Assembly (NCBI GenBank): GCA_050084515.1
Contig: CM114272.1
Coordinates: 52,266,001-52,330,000, forward strand
Source of the DNA: Blasia pusilla
Lineage: Eukaryota > Marchantiophyta > Marchantiopsida > Blasiales
DNA: 64,000 nucleotides
Direction: 5' to 3'
The first letter of the stretch is position 1; every line of letters begins with the position of its first letter. A program made the translations under genes and the position numbers. Shown in pieces: positions 22,790-34,011 of this stretch. Under the pieces are notes generated by a model. It did no database searches. It saw only the letters and a list, made by a program, of their open reading frames with translations, and had not been told where the DNA came from.

Positions 22790-25515
22790 TCACTCGTCAT
22801 CGTCCGAGAGCTCTTGCAAAATTACTTTAGGCCTTGCCCTCCCGATTTTCGGAATCGTTGGAAGTGATGATAGTGTCACTACCAATGGTGGGTCTGGAAC
22901 CGGAGCTCTCGGCTTCGGTGGAGAGGTGTACGCCCCAACTAGCCTGTCGTAATCTGCCTTTGCCTCCTTGCAAAGGTCAAACAGTTCCTGCCTTCCCTCG
23001 AGGCAGAGAATGTTCCTGCCACTCTGCCAGGCGCCTTTGATACTCGCCCCTGAAAGGCCCACTAAGTCGAACACCAAGTCACCCGGCCTTGAGCAGAGCT
23101 CGATGAGCGTTTACATCAGGGCTGGCGATTTTTCCCTTCCTCCAAGTAGTGGGTACAATCTTGCATGAAAACTCCGGGGAATTGTATAAACTATCTAAGC
23201 TGTACCCATTGGAGCATGGATCCACGGGATCCTGGATCTTAAACACCTGGAAGTTGTGCTCGGGCCGAACGAAGCAGTAAACATAGGAATGGTCCATGTG
23301 TAAAGAATCACGTTGGAAACAATGTCAGCAACTTGGCCACTGGTCTACTCTCAGTATGGTGACATAATGTGCAACACGTCACCAAAGAACTTCTCTTAAC
23401 CCTAGAGAACTTCTTTATAATACTAACATTGGAGCAACCTGTCGGAGAAATACAATCTGGAGACAGGAATAGAGCCTTACCCGAATTTGACTCGTCGCGG
23501 ATCGAAGTGGGTACTCGTTCTTGATGATCCACGATTGCGCCGTCCTCCACTTCAGCGACCTCTTCACGCACTCGAGGTTGAAAAGCTCGTCCTCGCTCCC
23601 TCCAGTCAAAACTAAGAAGCAGCCCCAATCACTCAGATAAGCGTCTGCAAAGGAAAACAGGAGCGCGATCTGGTCATAAAAAAGGGGAACATTCCAGTCA
23701 GGGACTCCGTCCGACGGATTCTCGTCCCACAATCGCAACCCCGAGGGAAAATCAGCGATCAATAGATCCACGGCCACCTCTTCGACCACTCCATTGACCG
23801 TCCAAGGAGCGTGCCCGTTTTGTTGAAGCTTCCCTCCCAGCGTTGTCAATTTGTCGATGGCAGGTGTCGACGCTTGAGAACTGAAACTTTTCAGCTCATC
23901 CAGTAAATTCGTGAACTGAAGGAGGACGCTTGTCCGGGTCGTTGTTTCTCTATGTCTTCCCAAGGATGATGGACTGTATTCTCCTTGGGACAACCCTGGC
24001 GCCTCTCGCTTCGCTTCTCCCAGTCTGCAGGGGTCGGCTTGTTGGGGTCTCTATGACCTCGAGACTGCAGTGGGGTTTTTTCGCGGAGGACCTGGTCCGA
24101 CCCTCTCTCCCCGCCGCTTGGGGACGATTCGGCTCGGCCTTGAATCTTCAGCCTCTCTTTGGGAAGACTCGGCCTCGAATTCTTGATCCCCTCGCCTTGC
24201 CTTTGAGACCATTTGTAGATTTGTCTTTGGTGGTGTGTGGACCTTGGAAGCCAACTCCGCTGTCTCGAGGGCTTGCTCTTCCGCATCTCCTTCGAAAAAG
24301 TCTTCAAGTTGCACAAAAGTGGGGATGTCGTCCCGTCCTGCGGCCACTGCATCATAAAGCATGCGTAAATATTTCTCGGTAATGTCCTCAGGGTCGTTGA
24401 AGTCCAGCCAAATCGGGAAATTCTCCACCTCCCAATCGGACATGCGCTGAGCCATCTCCCTGTCGTACATGGAGAATGTCTCTCCATTAGCGGAGAAGCT
24501 CACAATTTGCAGGCTGCCGGTATTTTTCCCCAAGTACCTGCATTCTTACAATGGATGAGGTACGTGAACACCATACGTTGGGCAGCTCTAAGTCGAACTG
24601 CATTGGCCGCCTGCTCTTGAAGATCTCGCTTCTTCTTTGCGAAATCCCTTTTTTTCCCCTCGATTTCTTTGTCAAGGTCTGCCTGAGGGAGGATGGAATC
24701 CTTGAACATCGCCTTGAAACCTAGGTTTTTGATGGGCTTGTCCCGGATGTCATCGAGCCAAAGTTCGAAATCTACAGCACTCTCCAGGTTTGCTTTCTCC
24801 GGAATGGGCTCTATTCTTTTCAGCTCCGCTTGGAGACCGTCCAGCATGGACTTCCCGATAAGCCGCAACGCGTCCCAGAACGACTATTGCGGAGCCAGTG
24901 GGAGATCACTGGATCAGAGACACCCGGAGGATGGTGTGCCGCCCTCTTTTGGGCCTCTGTGCCCTCGAGACTGATTTTCATCAGTCGGATTTTCCTAAAT
25001 TCGCTTATTCCAGACAAGGAAAATCAATGCACGCGATGGAGAGACACTTTCTCCCCAATCCGACCTTGCGGATCTTCATCCCTTTTCCGCTGGCGCTTGA
25101 TTATCGCCTTCAGCTCCTTGTAAAAATCCGGACCAAGTTCGGGGTTGAGAATGGCGATGTAGCGCTGCATCTTGCTTGCCGTGTACTTCGTAGCTGCAAA
25201 TACTGCAGCTTGGATGAATTTTGCATGCTCGAACCACGATACTTTCTCCCTCGCTCGGCTCAATGTAGCGCTCTTCTTGGCGGCATGTATCTTCGACCAG
25301 CAAAGGATTGTGACGGCTGCATCTTGGGAAATAAATTTATTTTCCCAAGTCTTCGTTTTGATTTGTGCATCCTTTGCTAGCATCTCATTTACCAGGGCGT
25401 CGCCTAAGAACCCCTTGTACTCTGCCGGGTGCGTCGTTAGCACTTTCTTCACCCGATCGCAATCCTGGATCGAGTGATGGATGACATTCCCCTCCGATAC
25501 AATCCGGCACATCCA
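22790..25515 (-). pseudogene. Decayed methyltransferase-like gene of an unassigned repeat element
   Basis: Minus-strand frames spell a long degraded protein. 25512-25024 holds a helical region (YKGFLGDALVNEMLAKDAQ, WFEHAKFIQAAVFAA, NPELGPDFYKELKAIIKRQ) ending at a TGA. 24868-24500 is a coiled, charged stretch (GLQAELKRIEPIPEKANLE). 24533-24051 is an acidic region. 23960-23640 contains VDLLIADFPSGLRLWDE, then LLFSFADAYLSDWGCFLVLTGG and TAQSWIIKNEYPL; this order (DxPx loop, amphipathic helix, Gly-ended strand, Trp strand) is what class I amino-methyltransferases show, though DFPS replaces the usual DPPY. The C-terminus is acidic (ELSDDDE at 22790). Stops and frameshifts separate the parts; some gaps may be introns. 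I do not recognise the full family. Palindromic repeats on both sides suggest a mobile unit. Confidence 0.45.
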
Positions 25516-25550
25516 AACTCAATATAAGAAATTTTGTAAGGTACATGGGT

Positions 25551-26104
25551 TCCTGCAACCCGTTGGACTCCGACAGGTCGTCATAGCTCAAAGTCGGATT
25601 CTAGCAACGAGCTAAATTATGCAACCCATCGGAGTCCGACGGATTGCATTCACATTTGTGATTGCCCGGTTTCAACCCGTCGGACTCCGACGGGTTGTCA
25701 GATAGTCCGTATCAAAAGTGAATATAGCAACCCGTAGGAGTCCGACAGGTTTCGCAATTTCAATGAAAGCTGCAATTTGATGCGAAAAATGTAGCTTCCA
25801 ACTTCCGAATGCAACCTATCGGACTCCGACAAGTTGCTTTCGGCCAAAAACATCAAAAAACCTCCAAAAACAGCTTCGAGTCAAGCAACCCGTCGGAGTC
25901 TGATGAGTTGCTTTCTTCAAAAAACATCCAAAAAATGCGGCAAGTCGAGCAACTCGTCGGACTCCGACGAGTTTCTTTCTTCAAAATACATCCAAAGAAT
26001 GCGGCCAGTCGAGCAACTCATCGGACTCCGACGAGTTGCTTTGGGCCAAAAACATACTAAACCTGTGGTCAGTCTAACAACTTGTCGGAGTCCGACGGTT
26101 TGCA
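25551..26104. repeat. Array of nine palindromic CAACCCGTCGGACTCCGACGGGTTG copies
   Basis: Copies of a 25-28-bp palindrome recur every 50-80 bp, at about 25558-25580, 25620-25647, 25673-25697, 25728-25752, 25810-25837, 25885-25912, 25949-25976, 26013-26040 and 26077-26104. The copy at 25673 is a near-perfect palindrome. Sequence between them is A-rich and also partly repeated (aaaaacatc caaaa). Changes in one arm are not always matched in the other. The unit lacks the conserved direct-repeat and spacer structure of CRISPR and has no cas gene nearby. Placement at both ends of the methyltransferase-like gene suggests subterminal protein-binding sites. Confidence 0.8.
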
Positions 26105-26319
26105 GCAAGAAGAAACTTACGTGTTCATGGCATGCATGGCCATTTCCACCGTCGCCATGTGATGAGGGTATGGATGAAGCACCACTGCCTTCACGCAAAA
26201 ATGTGTCTCCAAGGAGTTTGGGCACTCCTCTGCAAACTTTGTCCACGCCATGAACCTGTGATTTTCATCCCAGATGAAGAAATGCAGATTCCTCATCCAG
26301 CTGAATTCCGTCCCCTCTA

Positions 26320-27750
26320 ATTGCCTAGGAGCTTGGAGCAATTGATAATTGCGATAGGGATTCTCCCCTCGAAATAGTCCTCGAAGAAAAAAAGATCTTC
26401 AACCTTTGGCAAGGAGCTTAACAGCTGCTCAGGAATCAAACCTTCGAGACAGTTAACGAAAGTTATGAGCCCCTTCAGCGGCGAGAATGTTTCCGTGAAT
26501 GTCCCTGGCAGGAATCCCACCCGCGAATCGATTATCGAACAGCTTAAGCCCCACTAAGTTCAGAATTCGATTTAGCCCCTCACACGGAATTTCACCGGCA
26601 ATCTGATTGCTTCCTAGATTCAAATCTCTGAGGGCAATCAAATTGCCAAAACTGCTACATGTGAGCTGGTTCGGTGCGATCAAAGTTCCGAAGGCACCCG
26701 GAGTAAATGGGAGGCTTCCCCACAGAAGGTTTCTCGGAATCGACAACATTTTCAGGGACCTCAAAGTTTCCCATTGTTTCTGGAACAACGCCTTCCAGGA
26801 AATTATAGGAAAGATGTAATTATTCGAGATGCGTCATGTTCTTCCGAAGCTGCCCCGAAGTACTCCCAGAGAGCTTATTGAGGCTCCAATGAAGCGACTC
26901 CAAAAGAGTGGCTTCATTTGAGCCTCAATAAGGGTGCCCCAGCTGCTTCGGAATCCTCCCATCGAACTGATTATTCTCGAGTGACAAGTTCGATGGAAGT
27001 TTACCTTCTAACAGGTTGCCCCCCTAATACAACACTTTAACATGTCGAAGATTCGCAGTTTCAATCGGAATGTTCCCAGTCAATTTGTTGCTCTGTAGGT
27101 CAAGAATTTCCAGCATCCCAAGACTGCCCAACGAGCTGGGAATCTCTCCCCCGAGACCCTCACTGGAGTACAACCTCAGCATCCTGAAATTCACGCAGTT
27201 TCCCACTGTCGTTGGGATGCTCCCTGAAATACTGAAATGGTGTTTCTGATCCGTAGATCCTTGACTGCACTCGGGATGGAGCCATCATGCCCCAAGTTCC
27301 CTGTCAAAACAAGATTCTGGAGATTTCCAAGCTGACCGAGCTCCTCTGGAATGGATCCAGACAGATTGTTATAGTCCAGATCCAGAACCACGAGGGAAGC
27401 CAGCTTCCCGATGCTCAGGGAGACATGACCTGACCGGCCAGGTTACAGTCAGACAACAAACTGAGCTTCACCACGTGCTGCTGTAACTTGTCACACATTC
27501 GAGTCCCCTCTGCAAGCAAAATTCAGAGGTGTTGGCAACATGCCAACATTCGAGAGTTCCCAGCGGATCATCCTGAATTTCCTTCTTGAACTCCAGCACC
27601 TGTCTCTGATCAATGTCCAGTTCGAATTTCCAACTCGCATCAGGTGAGGAGGTCCCCTGGAGCAGTCCAAATGAACAATCAGTGGAACAATAGCCCGCCC
27701 AGTGACTTCCAGGGCTAGTGAGCAGTCCTCCATGTAATTCCAATTCGGTA
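26320..27750 (-). pseudogene. LRR receptor-like protein remnant, N-terminal block
   Basis: The minus strand from about 27750 encodes an LRRNT-type cap: DIDQRQVLEFKKEIQDDP, then LECWHVANTSEFC and GLECV, the usual FK..I.DP..L..W....FC..G..C pattern. Plant LRRs follow in several frames (YNNLSGSIPEELGQLGNLQ, GLGGEIPSSLGSLGMLEIL, SNKLTGNIPIETANL, LGSNQIAGEIPCEGLN, CLEGLIPEQLLSSLPK). Frameshifts near 27.4, 27.2, 26.8 and 26.5 kb disable it. Coding stops near 26320-26340 at ..NCSKLL and non-coding repeat sequence begins. I infer that the same gene continues at 19616 (ATSLQALILG). The strand and LRR type agree, but a clean target duplication was not found. Confidence 0.75.
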
Positions 27751-27811
27751 CTAGACGTACATCATGAACTTCATACCAAAATCTACCTAGTGGAATTATA
27801 TTGTCGACCAT

Positions 27812-30640
27812 AATCTAATTCCACAACTCCGATCCACGATTCCTTTATGATTTGGGTGAATGTATGTTTGGGAGTTAGAGTACTCCTTCCGTCTAGACGC
27901 CTTCATGTGAATGGGAGAACAGATCTACAACCGGTGGGCCACCCAGAAGTCCCGGACTTTAGACTGATTCCGAGCTTTCTCTCTGCAAAACTTGTTCTTC
28001 AGCTCCTTTCTCCGAATTCCCCACCGGAGCCTTGTGGAGCTGGAGTTAGGTTAGGCTAAGGACGAAAGGAAGGTAGATAGCTCATAAATACTGGCTGATT
28101 TCATTACTATCCATTCTGAGGAGCAAGAAAGACAGCGATAAGGCGCTGAGGTCCACAAATATCTCCATATCAAGCAAAAGCATTCTCTTCTTCTCGAGCT
28201 GAAAACTCACCGAGCGCACGTGATCGCTGTTAATGTATTTTATTTGGGGCGATTGGTGGTTCTTCCACGCGAATCGGGATAGACCTGTTGTCTTTGACAT
28301 CCGTGGCCCCAGTGAAAGGCGCGATGGTACATGTGCTAAGCATTCATGGGTCCTCATATGTCACAAGCGTCCGATGACTAACGGCATGTGACTAATCCTC
28401 CGTCGAGCGATGAAAACAATTTCAGACAATTGGTCAGAAGTGAAACGCGCAAAAGCGTGCGAGGGCAGTTTTGCAATTTCTTCAAAGGAAATGGAAAAGG
28501 TAGAAATAGTTTGGAGTATGCATGTTTGATTGGTTCAAACGATAGCTGAAGTTACGCTGATCCCTACCTACCAGGCAAGAATTCAAAATGCATTTTGAAA
28601 TCTTAAACGCCTGGAAAATAAAGAAATACTCTTCAGTTCGACCACCAGTTCTTGAGGGCTCCTTCAATTCTTCTGGTTTTAATGCAGGCACAGCGAGAAG
28701 AACAGGTCCTGGAACTCGTCTTCTCAGCTCAAGACCTTTTCGATCTCGAGAGTTGAAGCGGTCGTATATCATTCTGTCTTGGGATGTTCCACTCCCCAAC
28801 TTCGCATAGAAAGTCTTCGCATGGAAACGTGAAATCTAGACTCAAAGCGTGCACACTTCGCTTCAGTTTTGTTTGGGGACAAACTCGATTATTAATATTT
28901 TGTGACAGAACAGAAACAGTCCCTTCTCCGGAACTTCTCGGCACTGGTCAAGAAATCATGATTCCTCACAGTGACGCGACGATAACTGAAAGGATCACTA
29001 CTGAGTTCACTTGTTCTCGGAGACGAAGATCGATTTGGAAACACTTGAGGTGAAAAAGTCTCCTCCTGCTGACGACCGCTGGACTTGCAACTTCACAGGA
29101 ATCTGGAGTCTATGGAACGGGATCGCCGTTCGCAAGTTTGCCGATCGCGCACGCAAACGTTACTGGCACTCATCTTTGAGCAGCTGCGCTTCACAGATGC
29201 CCTTTTCGAGCACATTCAGGTGTCGAGGGTAATCGACATCTCTAAAACCCCATCATCAGCACGGATGAGTCACATTTGGTGATCTTTTGTTTGGTGAATA
29301 TGAGGCCCCTCCTGCAATGCCCACAATCATCCGGACCAGATTGAATATGTTCCAGATTAACTTAATAACCCTCACATGCCCGAAGATAATTTGTTCTAAA
29401 GTTTATATTCTTTATTTCAAAATTTAAATCTAATTTAAAGGAAAGGATAATAACATTTCATTTTTTCAAATAAGTTTACCTTTCAATTGAATTTTAAATA
29501 ATATCTCATTGTTCTAAAAAATTTCATAAGTCCATAAAATTTTAAATAATGCTTCTATTTTTCATCAAAATAATACAAAATAATGAAATTATTAATTTAT
29601 TTCTATTACTAAAATAATTCCCTCTTCCATTCATTTTCACTATTTTATCAATTCTAGAATAGATTAATCACTCTATTCTCCTCACTTAAAAGATCAAATA
29701 AAAAGAAGAATATTTTTGCTATTTTCGTTTATGAGACATCTGCTTTCAATTATTCCGTCATCCTTGAAACAAATTCCATACGAACTATGTCCCCTTCTAA
29801 TACGTGATCCAATGAACGGGAGAATGAATCTCATAATTTCCGTTTTAATTTATCAATCACCGGCCAAAAACCGACAGAATATAGAGGGTCTCCTTTGTAT
29901 TACTATCAAAATAATCAGACGGAATTAGAAAAACTTCAAAATACATAGAGCGGAAAGGTGATGGTTCTCTCGAAAAAACTACCCAGATCCTAACATGACT
30001 TGGATCAAGTCTCCATAGGACTTCATTATGAAGAACTTTTCCAAGGCTTTGCATGCGTGTAGGAATCTCGGTTAACTTGGGGTACCACTTAGTGCCACTC
30101 ATAGGCATACATTTGGATTCTAGATATGGGGACTTAGGTCCTCACGGCGACAAAAATCCTTGATGCTTTTCCAATTCCCATGAGCATTTTAGCTATGCCA
30201 TGGTGGCATGGTCCCATGAAATTTTGGCAGTCTCCAAGGACAGAATTTTAACGACGTAGGTAAATTTTCAAAAAGGGTTTGAAATGTCAGAGCGGACGTA
30301 GTTGTTATGATTCAAAACGCGGTGTACGGCGCAGCAAGATGAATAAGATTCGAGAGTATAGTGGATCCCTTGAAAAGCATAATCGAACATTGATACGGGA
30401 TCCATAGCTTTTGCAAGTGACTCCTACTAGAGGGAGGGTGTCGCAAAAAAATACTACTCAAGGCCAAAACCAGGTCACCACTATTGACAAAATTGAAACT
30501 TCAAGTAATAATTTTTTTGATAATAAAGCACTTTTCCACATGCCATTGACCACCTACCACTTAAATCACTTTCAACTATACATGTGAACTGTGATATACA
30601 AAATTAGTCGGTTCTCTTTAATAACAAGACCACTTAGTCT
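27812..30640. other. Intergenic sequence, no gene supported
   Basis: 27812-29330 has balanced composition with short overlapping open frames on both strands and no recognisable domain. 29390-29720 is strongly AT-rich. 29720-30640 shows nothing recognisable. The first part may include the upstream region of the former LRR gene. Confidence 0.35.
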
Positions 30641-30649
30641 GATCACCAA

Positions 30650-31115
30650 GCTCAACACCCAAGGATTAGAATCCAACTATCAAACCCGTACCGTAGTCTA
30701 CAAGCTTCAAATATTTCTTTCTCTCTCACTTCTTCTAATCTCAACAACAATCACTCTGAAAACTAAGTGAGGCATTCAGCTTATCTTCTTGAGTCTCTCA
30801 ATGATCCAAGATGAAAGCAATTTCTCTCTTCAAAATCCTCCTTCATCTCTCTTGATTGCAAACACCTTCAATTAACAATCAACTTTTCTACAACACCCCT
30901 ACGCAGTTAATCTCACTTTTCTAAGCGTTGTAGAAACGCTCTTTATGTGATTCAATTTCTGAAAAATGCACTTTTGCCCATATTTCCAATATTGCCTCAA
31001 TCTCCTCAAGCTCATAAATAGAACTCCCACAAAGCTCCAAGACGTCTTCTCCAACTTTCTGCACTAGAATTCTTACACACCTCTTCAATTGACAACTTCT
31101 CTCGTGCTCTCTAGT
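30650..31115 (-). repeat. Dispersed repeat, copy 2 (inverted relative to 9290-9790)
   Basis: The reverse complement matches 9290-9790 (see that entry). It abuts the LTR-like repeat at 31120. This could mean both belong to one element or that one inserted beside the other. Confidence 0.6.
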
Positions 31116-31119
31116 GAGA

Positions 31120-31620
31120 TCTAGTAGAGAGCAATTGGAGATACTAGAGGACAGCTTGAAGAGGTCGAGGATGACCTGCTCAGGCCACGGGTAACCTGAG
31201 AGAGCAGGTTTCCCCTTCGTTTCATCTCATTTTGAGCCATATAGAGAAACTAGTATTTTGGATAAGTTTCCATTTGGAATATAGTTGACTTTCCACTTTG
31301 GGAAGTGGCCCTTGATCCACTACAGCACGTCAAGAACCAAGGAGGTGACTTGCAAGCATAGGTTACCGAGGAGAGAGCTTGGGATAGGGAAGGGGGTATA
31401 CTTCCAAGAGAGAATGAGAGCCCATTTTCTCTTTGTTGAACCTCTTGGCACGAGGCAGCGGAGCTATGGTCCCTTGCCTTGTGAGTGTAACCCAAGCCTC
31501 TCATTAGGAGAGTTGGTTTGGTTTGACACTGAGAGAGACATGTGAGAGTGCACACATGTGAGAGCTATGGTGTTGTGAGAGAGATTTGACCTTATTTTAC
31601 AAAGAGAGAATGAGAGAATG
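31120..31620 (+). repeat. LTR-like repeat fragment, plus orientation
   Basis: Matches 48190-48640 in the same orientation and 33271-33913 in reverse. Shared words: aaccaaggaggtgacttg, aagcataggttacc, gttgaacctcttggca, taacccaag and ctctcattaggagag. It lacks the terminal GT-rich part seen in the other copies, so it is truncated. Confidence 0.7.
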
Positions 31621-33270
31621 AGGATTTGAGAGCTACGATGGAGGAGCTTGCTGGTGTTCACTATTTGTTGCAGGTTGGGAGACCATCTTCCCCGCTTCAT
31701 GGCTCACAAGAGAGCTCATGGGAGCAGGAGCTATTCATTTCATGTTATTTCTTGCTGATTTTTTGTTCGGAAGAGTGGCGCGCAGAAGCGTTGCCTAGAT
31801 TTCGGTAGAAATTGAGTATGGGGGTTGATTGCTCCATACTGGTGCTCTCGGAAGCACCATGTAGCTCTATTATTTTTTTCTTTACAGGTTTTAAATTTTC
31901 GTTGGAAGAAATGAGCCTGGAAGCGTTGCCAACATTTTTGTAGGAGAAGAGACGTTGGGATTTACACCATTCCTTGTCAGCTTTTATTGGAATTTTTTAT
32001 TAAAAATATTTTTTGACATTGTTGTAAATCGTGAAGCTTTGCCGTTGTGCAATCAACAAAACACAATTTGGAGCTGCGAGCAAAAATTTATGGCCAATTT
32101 TGCAAACAGCCAATTTTTAGGGTAATAATCTCAAACCCTAAACGAGCCGCTGCCGTTTGCAACGTCGTCGTTGCCGTCTCCCATCCACGCTGTTTCCATT
32201 TCCATCACTTTTGCCGCCTGCATTTCCACTTGTCGCTATCACCACCATTTTTTGTCGTTGCCGTTGTCAGTTGCCGTTGTTGTCGCCGCGAGTTGCTGTC
32301 GATGTGAGTTGTTGCCACTGTCGTCGCCGCCGCCACGCTATCAATTTCGCTGCCGCCGCCAACACAAGTTGCCATCACCTTCGCCACCGTTCAAGACAAC
32401 GACCAATCACCAACACCATTTAGGGCTAGGTAGGTCCACCACTACCATACTTTGTGAGTCTGTATGAGTCATCGCCACTCGTTAACTCGCGATTGCAATA
32501 GTGTAACCTTTTTGGATTCCTGGGATCGTAGTTTCTTTTCCACTTTGCTATGTGGTGATTGGTAGCCGCTCAACAATGATCAAGGACCGTGCCGTGATGC
32601 CCGTAGCCGCAACGCGCCGTCGATTGTCGCGCCCTGCCGCTCGTGGCCGCACCACACTGTCTCGATCGCGGAGCCCCACCATCATTGGAGAGCATAGTAT
32701 ATGTTACTGTTGAGGAGGGTATGCCGTTGAGTACCGCATCAGTTATTGAGTGCCGTGTCATTTGTAACAATTCCATTTAGGGGACATAGACCTATGTCCC
32801 GCCAGTGCCGCACCGGACGGTTGGACCTGCACCGCACATCAAAGAGATTTTAGCATCGTTAGTACCAAGGGAGTACGACATACTATTTGGAGGAGTTGTC
32901 TTTACGACCAAGTTGGGGTCGAGATTTGCAGCTGCTAAGGAGCGACATCGATATTTGTTATCAAGTTACTCATTCTAGTCTTTTTCCCTACACATGTTAG
33001 GGATTTTTGGGTATTGGAAAGTTATTTGGGATATTGGGTTTCGTGCTAAGGCTTAGAGCATCGATGATGTATGGGTTTAGGGGACATAAATTGTGTGGGA
33101 TGTCCAGAGTTGAGGATGGCTTGTCGATGAGATGATAGATCAATTGATTTTCCGCACCACGAAGCTTGTTGCCGCACAGCACACATCTTAGTGAGAGAGT
33201 ATAGATTGAGTGCCACATATTTAGTTTGAGTGATTGAGGGATTACTCGCGAGATTGAGAGTGATCGTGTG
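31621..33270. other. Unassigned sequence with a low-complexity GCC/GTC-rich tract
   Basis: 32150-32360 is rich in ccg, cgtcg and cattt words in all frames, so the open frames there reflect composition rather than coding. 32560-32960 is GC-richer and might be decayed transposon coding, but I recognise no domain. Confidence 0.35.
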
Positions 33271-33913
33271 TGTCGTGCGCACACACATCGCTACACAACA
33301 TACATCGCTGGCAACAAACATACACACACACACGCATGATCCCATCCTAACTCATTGCATCCAAACAACGAGACAAGAAGTACCAAAATATCTCCAATAA
33401 ATTATGATCCAATCTCTCTCAACACCATGGCTCTCAAATGTGTGCACTCTCACATGTCTCTCTCAATGTCAAACCAAACCCAGTCTCCTAAGGAGGGGCT
33501 TGGGTTACACTCACAAGGCAGACAAGACCATAGCTCCATTGCCTCATGCCAAGAGGTTCAACAAAGAGAGAATGAGCTCCCAAGCTCTCTCTCCTTGAGG
33601 TATACCCCCTTCCCTCTCCCAAGCTCTCTCCTCGGTAACCTATGCTCGTAGGTCACCTCCTTGGCTCTTGACTTGCTGTAGCGGGTCAAAGGACACTTCC
33701 AAAAGTGGAAAGTTAACTCTACCAAACATGGAAACTTGCCCAAAATAGTAATTTTCTCTATATGGCTCCAAATGAGCCGAAACAAAGGGGAAACCTGCTC
33801 TCTCAGGTTTCTAGGGACCTCAGCCGGTCATCCTCGACCTCCTAAGCCTATCCTCCTCTACTCACAAAGGCGCTCTACAAGATCTCTCCGATCTACCCTA
33901 AAATATCATGACA
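33271..33913 (-). repeat. LTR-like repeat, 643 bp, inverted copy
   Basis: On the plus strand it begins TGTCGTGCGC and ends CATGACA; the minus-strand reading matches 48174-48760. TG/CA ends and length suit an LTR. No matching 5-bp duplication flanks it (gtgtg against agtaa), so it is not a simple solo LTR. It lies directly before the Gypsy gag but in the orientation opposite to the repeat after the Gypsy pol, which is unexpected for its 5' LTR. Confidence 0.6.
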
Positions 33914-34011
33914 AGTAAGAGGGGCATAAGGGTCATCACAGGGTCCTTTCGGGATTTTGAGAGGCGAGGTAGTGGACCTGATAGTAGCTCTAGAGGTTTA
34001 CCCAGAGTGGC

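Noticed and set aside
25551-26104. CRISPR array
   Set aside because: Units are themselves palindromic and degenerate, spacers are repetitive and uneven, there is no cas gene and the host is eukaryotic.
32157-32467. Overlapping His/Ser/Cys-rich plus-strand ORFs
   Set aside because: Open in several frames because of the low-complexity GCC/GTC composition; no domain or start context.
33271-33913. Simple solo LTR
   Set aside because: Ends look right but the flanking pentamers (gtgtg and agtaa) do not match, so a solo-LTR call is not supported.
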